DNA from: Limiplasma sp048370855
GTDB lineage: Bacteria > Bacillota > Clostridia > Christensenellales > Aristaeellaceae
Reading direction: 5' to 3'
Length of the DNA stretch: 21,788 nucleotides
Assembly: GCA_048370855.1 (NCBI GenBank)
Contig: DBGEOK010000108.1
Coordinates: 1 to 21,788, forward strand
The notes under the pieces: model-generated
The model's input: only the letters and a program-made list of their open reading frames with translations
Told to the model about the DNA's origin: nothing
Databases searched by the model: none
Position numbers and translations under genes: made by a program
Shown: in pieces, positions 1 to 6,222 of the stretch
Layout: each line of letters opens with the position of its first letter
Numbering within the stretch: position 1 is the first letter of the stretch

Positions 1-93
1 CAGATAGCCGTTGCCGATCTGGTTGGTGTTGAACGCGCCTTCGATACGCTTGCCGTGGCCGTAGCCCGGGTGGCAGTGCAGGCACGAGGTGTT
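1..93 (-). CDS. Partial c-type cytochrome coding fragment, truncated at both ends
   Basis: Read on the minus strand, these bases form an open frame of 31 codons without a stop. It contains CLHCH (bases 70-84), a CxxCH site for covalent haem c attachment, followed by PGYGHGKR. Nearly every codon ends in G or C, unlike the AT-rich DNA that begins at about base 94, so this looks like real coding sequence from a high-GC3 gene. Haem c proteins of this kind act outside the cytoplasmic membrane. The subfamily cannot be fixed from 31 residues; a di-haem oxidoreductase is one possibility. It does not fit the phage genes that follow, so it may come from a chimeric assembly or mark the edge of an insertion. 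Confidence 0.55.
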
Positions 94-131
94 TTAAATT
101 TTACAAATGTTTGTTAATGTTATCCAATTGC

Positions 132-160
132 TTGCATACCCTCCCAAGAGGTATTATAAT
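132..160 (+). promoter_or_regulatory. Candidate rightward promoter
   Basis: TTGCAT (132-137) and a perfect TATAAT (155-160) are separated by 17 bases in AT-rich DNA. This is a good sigma-A type promoter by sequence. The nearest downstream open frame starts at 339, which would leave a long leader of about 170 bases. No other gene is supported between 94 and 338; there is only a 16-codon frame from TTG221 and a purine-rich GGGAGG at about 296 with no well-placed start. Confidence 0.5.
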
Positions 161-338
161 AAAAGCATAAAGAACGACGCGACGTTTTGAGTAATTTTAA
201 CAGCAAAGGAAGTAGATAATTTGGAGCTTGCATCTTTTGATACCTCTTGTATATTGTCTTTTTCTGTCTAAAGCTTATGCTCAAGCTACATCCCGGGAGG
301 AAAAAAATAACATAGAAAAAGTAATGGGGGATGTGTAA

Positions 339-536
339 ATGGTTGGAAAGTCACTTGAAATTCCCATAAGCTACAGAGAGAACAGCCATATTGATATCGC
401 CGTTATTCCCTCCCATAACAAGAAAGATGGCCTATTTGACGTTATGATTTTGATTGACCGTCATGCTGCTTGTCCTTTTCTGCTAAAACTCGACGAACGA
501 TCTGTTCAATATATTGTTCAAGCTCTGCTAGGTTAG
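339..536 (+). CDS. Small hypothetical protein, overlapping the repressor gene antisense
   Basis: This is a 65-aa frame starting MVGKSLEIPISYRENSH, with GGGGGA about nine bases before the ATG. Its first 34 codons lie in otherwise empty DNA, while the last 31 run antisense to the 3' end of the repressor gene (442-897). Nothing in it is recognised: there is no membrane segment, signal peptide or known motif. The tail may be only the mirror of the repressor gene, in which case the original gene was shorter or was cut off when the repressor module was acquired. It is downstream of the candidate promoter at 132-160. Confidence 0.3.
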   Translation: MVGKSLEIPISYRENSHIDIAVIPSHNKKDGLFDVMILIDRHAACPFLLKLDERSVQYIVQALLG

Positions 537-897
537 GTTTTCCTCCATCAAATGCGACCGCTTGACCGTTATCAAGTGCGCGTTGAACCTCAGCGCTAAT
601 CTGCTCCCGTTCGTTTGGGGGCAGATTTTTTTGGGTTGAGTAAATGGAAACCTCTCGCCCATCAAGCGTTTTTATCCCTTCATGAATATAAACATTTGGT
701 ATGTCGGTACGGCCCAAGAGGTAATCGGTAGAGACGTGGAAATAGTCGGCGGCTGTACAAAGGACTTTTTCTGAACCTCCTCGTGTACCCTGCTCGATGC
801 TTGCGATCATTACCCGGCTGATTCCAAATATTTCAGCCAGTTCATCTTGGGTTAATTTTTTTTCCTCGCGAAGTTTCTTTAACCGCCGCCCATCCAT
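442..897 (-). CDS. CI-like XRE-family phage repressor
   Basis: This 151-aa protein has an N-terminal XRE helix-turn-helix (about residues 4-62: LKKLREEKKLTQDELAEIFG, then IASIEQGTRGGSEKVLCTAA), with the usual STDYLLGRTD end to the domain. The C-terminal half, about residues 75-151, is charged and probably helical. It lacks the S24/LexA peptidase motifs, so RecA-driven self-cleavage is not indicated. The gene is leftward and divergent from the Cro-like gene at 1057. Its ribosome site AAGGGGTGAT lies a few bases before ATG897. It is the expected lysogeny repressor acting on the operators at 944-1020. Its 3' end overlaps the small frame at 339-536, and no clear terminator follows it. Confidence 0.88.
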   Translation of the reverse strand: MDGRRLKKLREEKKLTQDELAEIFGISRVMIASIEQGTRGGSEKVLCTAADYFHVSTDYLLGRTDIPNVYIHEGIKTLDGREVSIYSTQKNLPPNEREQISAEVQRALDNGQAVAFDGGKPNLAELEQYIEQIVRRVLAEKDKQHDGQSKS

Positions 898-918
898 CTA
901 AATCACCCCTTCCTATAC

Positions 919-935
919 TATTACAAAATGTAATA
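919..935. promoter_or_regulatory. Perfect 7-bp palindrome upstream of the repressor gene
   Basis: TATTACA and TGTAATA form perfect arms around AAA. The element differs from the AATAC-N5-GTATT operators nearby and lies about 22-38 bases before the repressor start, where a leftward -10 element (TGTAAT read on the minus strand) could sit. It may be a site for a second regulator, or for the repressor or Cro with altered affinity. Confidence 0.4.
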
Positions 936-943
936 AAAATAAA

Positions 944-958
944 TCTACAAAAAGTATT
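944..958. promoter_or_regulatory. Operator copy 1 (imperfect)
   Basis: TCTAC-AAAAA-GTATT matches the palindromic operator AATAC-N5-GTATT with two changes in one half-site. It is centred on 951 and is the copy closest to the repressor gene. Confidence 0.6.
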
Positions 959-967
959 CATTCCGCA

Positions 968-996
968 TTGACATTAAATACTTTTTGTATTATGAT
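968..996 (+). promoter_or_regulatory. Rightward early promoter (PR-like)
   Basis: A perfect TTGACA (968-973) and TATGAT (991-996) are separated by 17 bases. The spacer holds operator copy 2, whose last base is the first base of the -10 element, so repressor binding should block polymerase directly. Transcription would start near 1003 and read the Cro-like gene at 1057 and the genes beyond. The -10 element contains the ATG at 992, and the upstream in-frame ATG985 lies before the likely transcript start, which argues against a longer Cro protein. Confidence 0.85.
977..991. promoter_or_regulatory. Operator copy 2, within the early promoter spacer
   Basis: AATAC-TTTTT-GTATT is a perfect 5-bp palindrome with a 5-base centre. 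It sits between the -35 and -10 elements of the rightward promoter. Confidence 0.75.
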
Positions 997-1005
997 GAGC
1001 TTGCG

Positions 1006-1020
1006 AATACAAAAAGTATT
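1006..1020. promoter_or_regulatory. Operator copy 3
   Basis: AATAC-AAAAA-GTATT is the exact reverse complement of copy 2, centred 29 bases further on. It lies just after the predicted start of the rightward transcript and before the Cro-like gene. Confidence 0.75.
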
Positions 1021-1056
1021 TATTTAAAGGACTTTACAAATACAAGGGGTGATACT

Positions 1057-1260
1057 GTGACACTAAAGAGCTTACGAAAGCAAAATAATCTTTCCCAAGA
1101 GGAGCTTGCCGAAATCCTTGATGTGAGCGTCTGGACGGTTAGGAGCTATGAACAGGGGATTCGGAAACCAAGTATTCAAATAGCAAAGAAATTGCGTGAT
1201 TTGTATGGGTTGACGGCCGAACAAATGCTTGAAGTCTGCTTTGAAAGTCAGAGTGCATAA
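1057..1260 (+). CDS. Cro-like XRE-family regulator
   Basis: This 67-aa protein is almost entirely an XRE helix-turn-helix: TLKSLRKQNNLSQEELAEIL, then VWTVRSYEQGIRKPSIQIAK and YGLTAEQMLEVC. The GTG1057 start was chosen because AAGGGGTGAT (1044-1053) stands three bases before it and because the longer frame from ATG985 would begin inside the promoter. Small single-domain proteins divergent from a CI-like repressor normally act as Cro or antirepressor, binding the same operators to shut off the repressor promoter. It is the first gene of the rightward early transcript and should be controlled by the operators at 944-1020. Confidence 0.85.
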   Translation: MTLKSLRKQNNLSQEELAEILDVSVWTVRSYEQGIRKPSIQIAKKLRDLYGLTAEQMLEVCFESQSA

Positions 1261-1278
1261 ACTTCTTTCATTGCTTAG

Positions 1279-1353
1279 CGTATCCGAATCGCCAAAGCCC
1301 TGAACAGAACTGTGGAGGAGCTGTTCAGCGCAGAACCGGACACACAGACATGA
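1279..1353 (+). pseudogene. Orphan C-terminus of an XRE-type regulator
   Basis: Directly after a TAG (1276-1278), 24 codons read RIRIAKALNRTVEELFSAEP and a short tail. This is the hallmark end of an XRE domain: the IAKAL helix followed by the VEELF motif. The recognition helices that should precede it are absent, so only the last third of a gene remains. It sits 18 bases after the intact Cro-like gene, as expected if one regulator was replaced by another through recombination in the immunity region. No start codon or ribosome site precedes it. Confidence 0.6.
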
Positions 1354-1430
1354 TACCACTCCAGGACGGGCGGCGCAAGACACCGCCGCGAAAGCAAAGG
1401 GATACGGTCAAGCTCAACACATTTACATGA
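1350..1430 (+). CDS. Possible 26-aa basic peptide
   Basis: ATG1350 overlaps the stop of the orphan regulator fragment (ATGA) and opens a 26-codon frame beginning MIPLQDGRRKTPPRKQRDTV, rich in Arg and Lys. There is no clear ribosome site of its own, so it could be expressed only by translational coupling. It may be a chance frame or a leftover. It fills most of the interval before the gene at 1455. Confidence 0.2.
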   Translation: MIPLQDGRRKTPPRKQRDTVKLNTFT

Positions 1431-1454
1431 TATCAAAGCCGGAGGCGTCCAAAC

Positions 1455-1904
1455 ATGCCAGAATGCACGAACCAAGACTTGCGAAATGCCCGAGAAGCGC
1501 AGAATATCCCGCGCTGGAAGCTCGGCAGCCTGATCGGCGTGTCGGAGAGCACCATAGAGCGCTGGGAGCGCGGCGAGGTTCTTCCCTCCCCCGACGACGT
1601 TGACCGCATAGGCGAGGCGGTGGGGGATCCGACCCTATGGCACCGCTGGATGCTTAGCAACGTGGAGAGTTACCGCAAGCGGTATAGCGAGACGCGAAAT
1701 CTATCACTGCCGGTTGCCATTATGAGCGTCGGCCACCGAATGGAAGATATAAAAGCCTTGCAGTATATGGTGGAACGCGACGCGGTAGATGGGCAAATTG
1801 ACGATGCCAAGACCCGCGATGAGTACGAGCGGGCGATTAAAAACCTCATTGCCCAGTGTACCGACGTACTGAATCAATTGCACGGAAGGCAGAAAGGAGG
1901 ATGA
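1455..1904 (+). CDS. XRE-family DNA-binding protein
   Basis: This 149-aa protein starts with a helix-turn-helix domain (about residues 6-60): LRNAREAQNIPRWKLGSLIG, then STIERWERGEVLPSPDDVDR. The remainder (WHRWMLSNVESYRKRYSETR onward) is predicted helical and not recognised. GGAGGC lies eight bases before the ATG. It is the first well-supported gene after the switch and probably belongs to the early transcript. Its stop overlaps the ribosome-site region of the next gene (GGAGGATGA), pointing to coupled translation. In phages, such genes at this position are usually secondary regulators. Target sites cannot be identified here. Confidence 0.75.
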   Translation: MPECTNQDLRNAREAQNIPRWKLGSLIGVSESTIERWERGEVLPSPDDVDRIGEAVGDPTLWHRWMLSNVESYRKRYSETRNLSLPVAIMSVGHRMEDIKALQYMVERDAVDGQIDDAKTRDEYERAIKNLIAQCTDVLNQLHGRQKGG

Positions 1905-1906
1905 AC

Positions 1907-2167
1907 ATGACCATTGAGGCGATTGAAGCAAGCAATAAGGAATTTTTGTTGACCACCGACGTCGCGGAGCTGCTAAATGTAAATCCTGACTGCATCCGGT
2001 ATATGGCGCACGAACGACCGGAACTCCTTGGATTTCCGACGATGGCCTATAGAGTAAGCGGGAGCGTTACATGGCATGTCAAAATTCCGCGCTTGGGGTT
2101 TTTGCACTGGATCAAGTACGGGAAAACGCCCTTGTATATCCCGCGCGAAGGCTCGTATGCGCCGTAA
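1907..2167 (+). CDS. Small excisionase/helix-turn-helix-type DNA-binding protein
   Basis: This 86-aa protein reads LLTTDVAELLNVNPDCIRYM, which fits the winged helix of excisionase/MerR-like families. It continues into a region that could form a wing (MAYRVSGSVTWHVKIPRLGF) and ends in aromatic and basic residues. ATG1907 is preferred over ATG1901 because AGGAGG (1895-1900) is six bases upstream. If no integrase gene is linked, it may act in replication or regulation rather than excision. The 58 bases to the next gene are GC-rich and hold no further gene. Confidence 0.6.
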   Translation: MTIEAIEASNKEFLLTTDVAELLNVNPDCIRYMAHERPELLGFPTMAYRVSGSVTWHVKIPRLGFLHWIKYGKTPLYIPREGSYAP

Positions 2168-2225
2168 AGCGACCCAACAGCCCGGACGGTTGCGGGCCGG
2201 CCGGGAAGAGAGGAGGACAAGCCAC

Positions 2226-2471
2226 ATGGCGTACTCGCAGTATGAGATCACGGTAACTTTCGGGAACTCCACCCTGCGGACGACCTGCGAGACGATCAGT
2301 GACGCCTACGACATCATCCGAGACGTGGACACCCATACGGCACTGTTATCCCGCAAAGGCAAAACGATGGATGAAATCATGGTGGCCCTTGTGGATATGT
2401 TGAGCGGAACCAGAACATCAGTAAATTGTCCGGGAGCCCTGTTCATCTACGGATGCGACGAGGAGGCATGA
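2226..2471 (+). CDS. Hypothetical phage protein
   Basis: This 81-aa protein begins MAYSQYEITVTFGNSTLRTT. It has an AGGAGG site 10 bases before the ATG. The first part looks like beta strands and the second like helix (TISDAYDIIRDVDTH, MDEIMVALVDML). There are no membrane segments and no recognised motif. It sits three bases before the next gene in the same operon. Function unknown. Confidence 0.65.
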   Translation: MAYSQYEITVTFGNSTLRTTCETISDAYDIIRDVDTHTALLSRKGKTMDEIMVALVDMLSGTRTSVNCPGALFIYGCDEEA

Positions 2472-2474
2472 TCA

Positions 2475-2882
2475 ATGGCAGCACCAAAGACCGTAACCCT
2501 GTACCGGTACTACAACACGGACCCAGACGGCGCGCTGCGCTGCGAGGCAATTGCTGCAAAGGAGACGCCCACGGCGTACACCTACGGACACGTATCCGAC
2601 GAGGAGGCGCGGGCCAGAGCCGGGCGGCCGTACCGCATGGTACGCAAGGATGATATCGGTTACCTGAGATGTGCTGGATCTGGATGCGGCGAACTATGGA
2701 TGCTGACCCAGGACGACGAGGCGGCGCGCGGGATCTATATGGACAAGCTGCTGTATCTCCAGAAGCATGACGTGCAGGATGCGCAGACGCGTATTGCCCA
2801 CATCAACAGGCTGGTCATCGCTATGGGCGGCGATGCGCGGTATCCGAGGTGGGACGCATGGTATCCGAGGTGGGACGCATGA
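2475..2882 (+). CDS. Hypothetical phage protein with duplicated C-terminus
   Basis: This 135-aa protein begins MAAPKTVTLYRYYNTDPDGA. The core is not recognised. Near residues 66-75 it has CAGSGCG, which could be part of a metal site but is not diagnostic. The C-terminus ends in two copies of YPRWDA because the last codons carry a 21-bp tandem duplication (2840-2881). Its stop codon overlaps the next start (ATGA at 2879), so the two genes are translationally coupled. The duplication therefore adds seven residues to this protein while leaving the junction intact. Confidence 0.65.
   Translation: MAAPKTVTLYRYYNTDPDGALRCEAIAAKETPTAYTYGHVSDEEARARAGRPYRMVRKDDIGYLRCAGSGCGELWMLTQDDEAARGIYMDKLLYLQKHDVQDAQTRIAHINRLVIAMGGDARYPRWDAWYPRWDA
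2840..2881 (+). repeat. 21-bp exact tandem duplication carrying a ribosome site and ATG
   Basis: The unit GTATCCGAGGTGGGACGCATG occurs twice in a row (2840-2860 and 2861-2881; the unit is one base longer than the 20 that precede its final G). Each copy holds GAGGTGG and an ATG five bases later, so the downstream gene has two ribosome-site/start pairs (ATG2858 and ATG2879), in frame with each other. The length is a multiple of three, which keeps the upstream gene open. Confidence 0.9.
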
Positions 2883-3454
2883 TCCCCCTGATCTGGGCAA
2901 TCCGCGACTGCCTGGCCCGCAACCGCCGCATCCGCGCATGCGCCAGCCTCATCCTGCCCCGGCATACCTGGCGCGCGGCGCTGGTGTGCGTGCTGCTGGC
3001 GGCCCTGCTGTTCGCGGCGGCGATCATGATTCCCGCCTACGCGGATACCGGTACGCCGATGTACGTATGTGTCCGGGAGGGCAGCACGCTTAACGCCCGC
3101 GCGGAGCCGGTGGACGGACGGGTTGAGATGCGCCTGGAGCGCGGGGACGAGATCGACTGCGTGCGCATCGCCGACGGATGGGCGGAGGTACTGGTGGGCG
3201 GGACGGAGCGCCTGTACGTGGCGGCGGAATACCTGAGCAGCGCGCCGCCGGAGGCCCCCGCTCAGTATACCGTAACCGCTAACGGCCGGGTGCGCGTGCG
3301 CAAGGAGCCGGGCGGAGAGACCGCGGCGTGGGTCCATCCCGGCGACGCGGTAACGGTGTACGCTTGGCGAGAGGACGGCGCGGGAAACTGGGCCCGCGTG
3401 GACGGCGGCTATATCATGGCCGATTATCTGACGATGGGAGGCGGAAAGGATTGA
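2879..3454 (+). CDS. Membrane-anchored or secreted SH3-domain protein
   Basis: This 191-aa protein has a basic N-terminus, one hydrophobic segment (about residues 34-55, WRAALVCVLLAALLFAAAIM) and then AYADTG, which could be a signal-peptidase site. Two bacterial SH3-like units follow: one with STLNARAEPVDGRVEMRLER, the other with GRVRVRKEPGGETAAWVHPG ending in YIMADYLTM. Bacterial SH3 domains bind cell wall or proteins. ATG2879 is preferred because GAGGTGG precedes it and it overlaps the upstream stop, but ATG2858 in the duplicated copy could also work. It lies among early phage genes, far from lysis genes, so a role at the cell surface, such as in superinfection, is possible but unproven. 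Confidence 0.75.
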   Translation: MIPLIWAIRDCLARNRRIRACASLILPRHTWRAALVCVLLAALLFAAAIMIPAYADTGTPMYVCVREGSTLNARAEPVDGRVEMRLERGDEIDCVRIADGWAEVLVGGTERLYVAAEYLSSAPPEAPAQYTVTANGRVRVRKEPGGETAAWVHPGDAVTVYAWREDGAGNWARVDGGYIMADYLTMGGGKD

Positions 3455-3981
3455 CGGAGATAAAATATGAGCTAACTGGCGATACGCTGGAGATTGACGG
3501 GCGCACGCTACACAGGATCAGGGCTTTGCGCGATATTGGCGACGATGTATACGCAGGCGATTTAGGCGGATATGTGGAGGCAGAGCGCAACCTGTCGCAA
3601 TTGGGCAATGCGCAGGTCTATGGCAATGCGGGTGTCTATGGCAATGCCCAGGTCGGAGGCGATGCGCGCATCATGAGTGCAGATCATCTGTTTGTGGCGG
3701 GTCCTATCGGCCCGCGCGGAGATTACACGACGTTTTTCCGCGCGAAGGCCGGTTACGGCTATCGGATCATGGTGACCTGCGGATTTTTCGAGGGCGATCT
3801 GGAGGCGTTCCTGGCCGCCGTGCGGCGTACCTATGGGGACAACCGGTATGCGCGCGAATACCGCGCCGCGGCGGAGCTGGCCCGCGTGCATATCGACCTT
3901 ACGGCGGACGCGGACAAGCAAGAGGCCGGCGTTGCAACGCCGGCCCGCAATACCCCACGGGAAGAAGGGAACAACCAATGA
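3451..3981 (+). CDS. Hexapeptide-repeat (YdcK-like) phage protein
   Basis: This 176-aa protein begins TEIKYELTGDTLEIDGRTLH and continues with GGYVEAERNLS, typical of a conserved phage/prophage family. It then has short repeats NAQVYGNAGVYGNAQVGGDA (about residues 51-70) that form a left-handed beta-helix turn series. Family members usually have more repeats; this copy has about four. The C-terminal part (FFRAKAGYGYRIMVTCGFFE, then LEAFLAAVRRTYG) is a separate conserved domain. The TTG3451 start overlaps the previous stop and follows GGAAAGGA. It ends at 3981 overlapping ATG3978. The cellular role of the family is not known. Confidence 0.75.
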   Translation: MTEIKYELTGDTLEIDGRTLHRIRALRDIGDDVYAGDLGGYVEAERNLSQLGNAQVYGNAGVYGNAQVGGDARIMSADHLFVAGPIGPRGDYTTFFRAKAGYGYRIMVTCGFFEGDLEAFLAAVRRTYGDNRYAREYRAAAELARVHIDLTADADKQEAGVATPARNTPREEGNNQ

Positions 3982-4019
3982 GATCACGCTTATTATATCA
4001 CCCAAGGAGCGATCGAGCA

Positions 4020-4202
4020 ATGCAATACCGCACCTGCCCCGACTGCGGGGCGGCCCTAGACCCCGGGGAAAAATGCGACTGCCGGGGAAAGCCCGTGCCC
4101 ACTACGCCTAAAACCACTAAGCCCAAGCGCGGAGCCTCCCGCCCTCCGCAAAGGCGTACAAATGACATCGCTCGCGCATGGAAAGTGTGGGAATATCGAT
4201 AG
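4020..4202 (+). CDS. Small zinc-ribbon phage protein
   Basis: This 60-aa protein begins MQYRTCPDCGAALDPGEKCD and has CPDCG and CDC, a four-cysteine set that could bind one zinc ion. The tail is Pro/Lys/Arg-rich and likely disordered. AAGGAG (4004-4009) lies 10 bases before ATG4020; an alternative ATG3978 overlaps the upstream stop and would add 14 residues. Such proteins are common beside phage recombination genes, but no function is established. Confidence 0.7.
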   Translation: MQYRTCPDCGAALDPGEKCDCRGKPVPTTPKTTKPKRGASRPPQRRTNDIARAWKVWEYR

Positions 4203-4211
4203 GAGGCCGAA

Positions 4212-6200
4212 ATGAAGCACGTCGTCATTCAAAGCCTGGAGATTACGGGCTTTAAAGGTATCTCGAACCTGACCCTTACACTGGACGGACAAAGCGCCGT
4301 CATTACGGGACGTAACGGTACCGGTAAAACCAGCGTATACGACGCTTTCCTGTGGCTGCTATTTGGCAAGGTTTCAGACGGCAGCAAGGCTGACGTGAAG
4401 CCCGTGGATAACGAGGGAAACCGCAAGAGCGGCGTGGATTGCGAGGTTGCCGCCGTGCTGCGTGTGAACGGAAAACCCGTCTCCCTGCGCCGCCAGTGGC
4501 ACGAGCTTTGGCGTAAGCCCGCGGGCGGAGGCGAGGCGGTCTATGACCGCGACGAAACCCTCTGCTGGATTAACGACATACCCAAGAAGCTTGAAAAAGA
4601 GTATGCGCCCTATGTGCTCTCCCTGCTCGAAGATAATGAGAACGTATTCCGGCTTGTTACCGACCACGGCGCGTTTATGCGCTTGCACTGGACGGAACGC
4701 CGCAAGCAGCTCGTAGCCCTCGCGGGGAAAAACCCGGACGCGGAGCTGCTTACATGTCCAGAATTTGCGGGCGTCGCGGATATTCTCGCGGGCGGTACAC
4801 CAGAGGACGCAAAGAAGCGCTTGCAAGGGCAGCAGAAGCGCTTGAACGATCAGCTCAACCAAATCCCTGCCCGCGTGGACGAGCTGGAAAAGACCATGGA
4901 GCCAGTAAGCGATATTGACGCCGCCGCCGCCCAAAAGGAGATCGGGCGTATCAACGGCGAGATTGCCGCCGTGGATGGCGAACTGACCGATACGCAGGGA
5001 GCGGTTGAGCAGATGAACGTACTGCTCCGGAAAAAGAGCGAGGCCGCCCGCATCGTTGCGGACATCGCGGCAAAAGCGGCCTTGCGCAAGGACGAGGCAG
5101 TGCGCGAGCTGGCACGGCAACGCTCTGAAATGGAAGCCGAACGGTCGAGCCTGTGCGGCAAAGCCCTCGAATACGAGAGCCAGGCTGAGAAAGAGGAAGC
5201 AAACGTTAAGCAGCTAAACGCCAGCCGTCAGGCCCTGCTTGAAAGCTATCATACGCTGATGGCCGGGGAATATCAGGCCCCAGAGCTATCTTCCGCTTGC
5301 CCTGCATGCGGACAGGCGTTACCGTTGAAGCAGATAGAATCTGCCCGAAAAAAGCACGCGGAAGAATGGGAAAGCCAAAAGCGTGCAAAGGCGGATATGA
5401 TTGTCGAGCAAGGCAGGGGTATCAAGGAGAGTGCGGCGCAAGCACAAGAGCGGGCGGAAAACGTGCGTACTGTCGCCCAAAAGCTGCGCGTCCAGGCTGA
5501 TGAAATGGCAGCGCCGATCAAGGCGCTGGCTGAGCGGGAAGCCGCCACGCGAGCCGAGGCAATCAACCTCGACGCCCTGCCGGATTACATAAGCGCCAAG
5601 GCCCTGCTTGATGAAATCAACGCACGCATTGAAGCTTTCGGAACCGATACCCGCCGGCAGGAGTTGACCGCTCAAAAGGCCGATCTTACCCGCTCGCTGG
5701 ATGTACCCAGGATGGTTCTCGCGCGGGCCGAACAGAGCCGCAAGGTACAAGAACGCATCAATGAACTTCTGGCTGAAAAGAGGCTCCTGGGCGCGCAGAT
5801 TGTGGAGCTGGACGGCGAGCTTGACCTGCTTGGCCGTTACGTGCGCGCCTATTGCTCCGCCATGGAGGACAGCATTAACGCGCGTTTCCGAACCATCCGC
5901 TGGAAGCTGTTCGACGTCGCCAAGAACGGCGCTGTGCAAGATTGCTGTGAAGCAACCGTCAACGGCGTGCCATACGGAGCCGGACTGAACAGCGCCGCGT
6001 GCATTAACGCCGGAATCGAAATCATCCGAGTGTTAAGCCAAGCCTATGGCGTGTCGGTACCCTGTTTCGTGGATAACGCCGAGCGCGTAAATACCCTTAT
6101 CCGCACAGACGGACAGATGATTGAGCTGCGCGTCAGCGAGGACCCTATGCTCACCGTCACCCTATTCCCGGACGATCAGCCGATGGAGCAGGCAGTATAA
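4212..6200 (+). CDS. SbcC/Rad50-like AAA ATPase with zinc hook
   Basis: This 662-aa protein starts with the SMC-type N-terminus: ITGFKGISNL and Walker A GRNGTGKT (residues 33-40). Two long coiled-coil stretches follow (about 205-345 and 375-545), with CPACGQ between them near residue 362, the zinc-hook position. The C-terminal lobe is short and contains FVDNAERVN near residue 618 in place of the usual Walker B and signature region. Proteins of this kind work in double-strand-break processing, usually with a nuclease partner. No SbcD-like nuclease is nearby. The RecT gene follows directly, which suggests joint action in phage recombination. The start is preceded by AGGAGG. Confidence 0.88.
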   Translation: MKHVVIQSLEITGFKGISNLTLTLDGQSAVITGRNGTGKTSVYDAFLWLLFGKVSDGSKADVKPVDNEGNRKSGVDCEVAAVLRVNGKPVSLRRQWHELWRKPAGGGEAVYDRDETLCWINDIPKKLEKEYAPYVLSLLEDNENVFRLVTDHGAFMRLHWTERRKQLVALAGKNPDAELLTCPEFAGVADILAGGTPEDAKKRLQGQQKRLNDQLNQIPARVDELEKTMEPVSDIDAAAAQKEIGRINGEIAAVDGELTDTQGAVEQMNVLLRKKSEAARIVADIAAKAALRKDEAVRELARQRSEMEAERSSLCGKALEYESQAEKEEANVKQLNASRQALLESYHTLMAGEYQAPELSSACPACGQALPLKQIESARKKHAEEWESQKRAKADMIVEQGRGIKESAAQAQERAENVRTVAQKLRVQADEMAAPIKALAEREAATRAEAINLDALPDYISAKALLDEINARIEAFGTDTRRQELTAQKADLTRSLDVPRMVLARAEQSRKVQERINELLAEKRLLGAQIVELDGELDLLGRYVRAYCSAMEDSINARFRTIRWKLFDVAKNGAVQDCCEATVNGVPYGAGLNSAACINAGIEIIRVLSQAYGVSVPCFVDNAERVNTLIRTDGQMIELRVSEDPMLTVTLFPDDQPMEQAV

Positions 6201-6222
6201 AACAACCAAGGAGGATACAAGC

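Noticed and set aside
985..1056. Longer Cro protein starting at ATG985
   Set aside because: That codon lies before the predicted transcript start and overlaps the promoter and an operator; GTG1057 has a perfectly placed ribosome site.
2735..3337. 200-codon minus-strand frame
   Set aside because: It is the mirror of two well-supported rightward genes in GC-rich DNA, with no ribosome site and unlikely composition.
3451..3981. Acyltransferase function from the hexapeptide repeats
   Set aside because: There are only about four repeats and no catalytic His or substrate loop; phage members of this type are not known enzymes.
4374..5120. 248-codon minus-strand frame
   Set aside because: It lies fully inside the ATPase gene, whose protein is clearly recognised; it has no match to known motifs.
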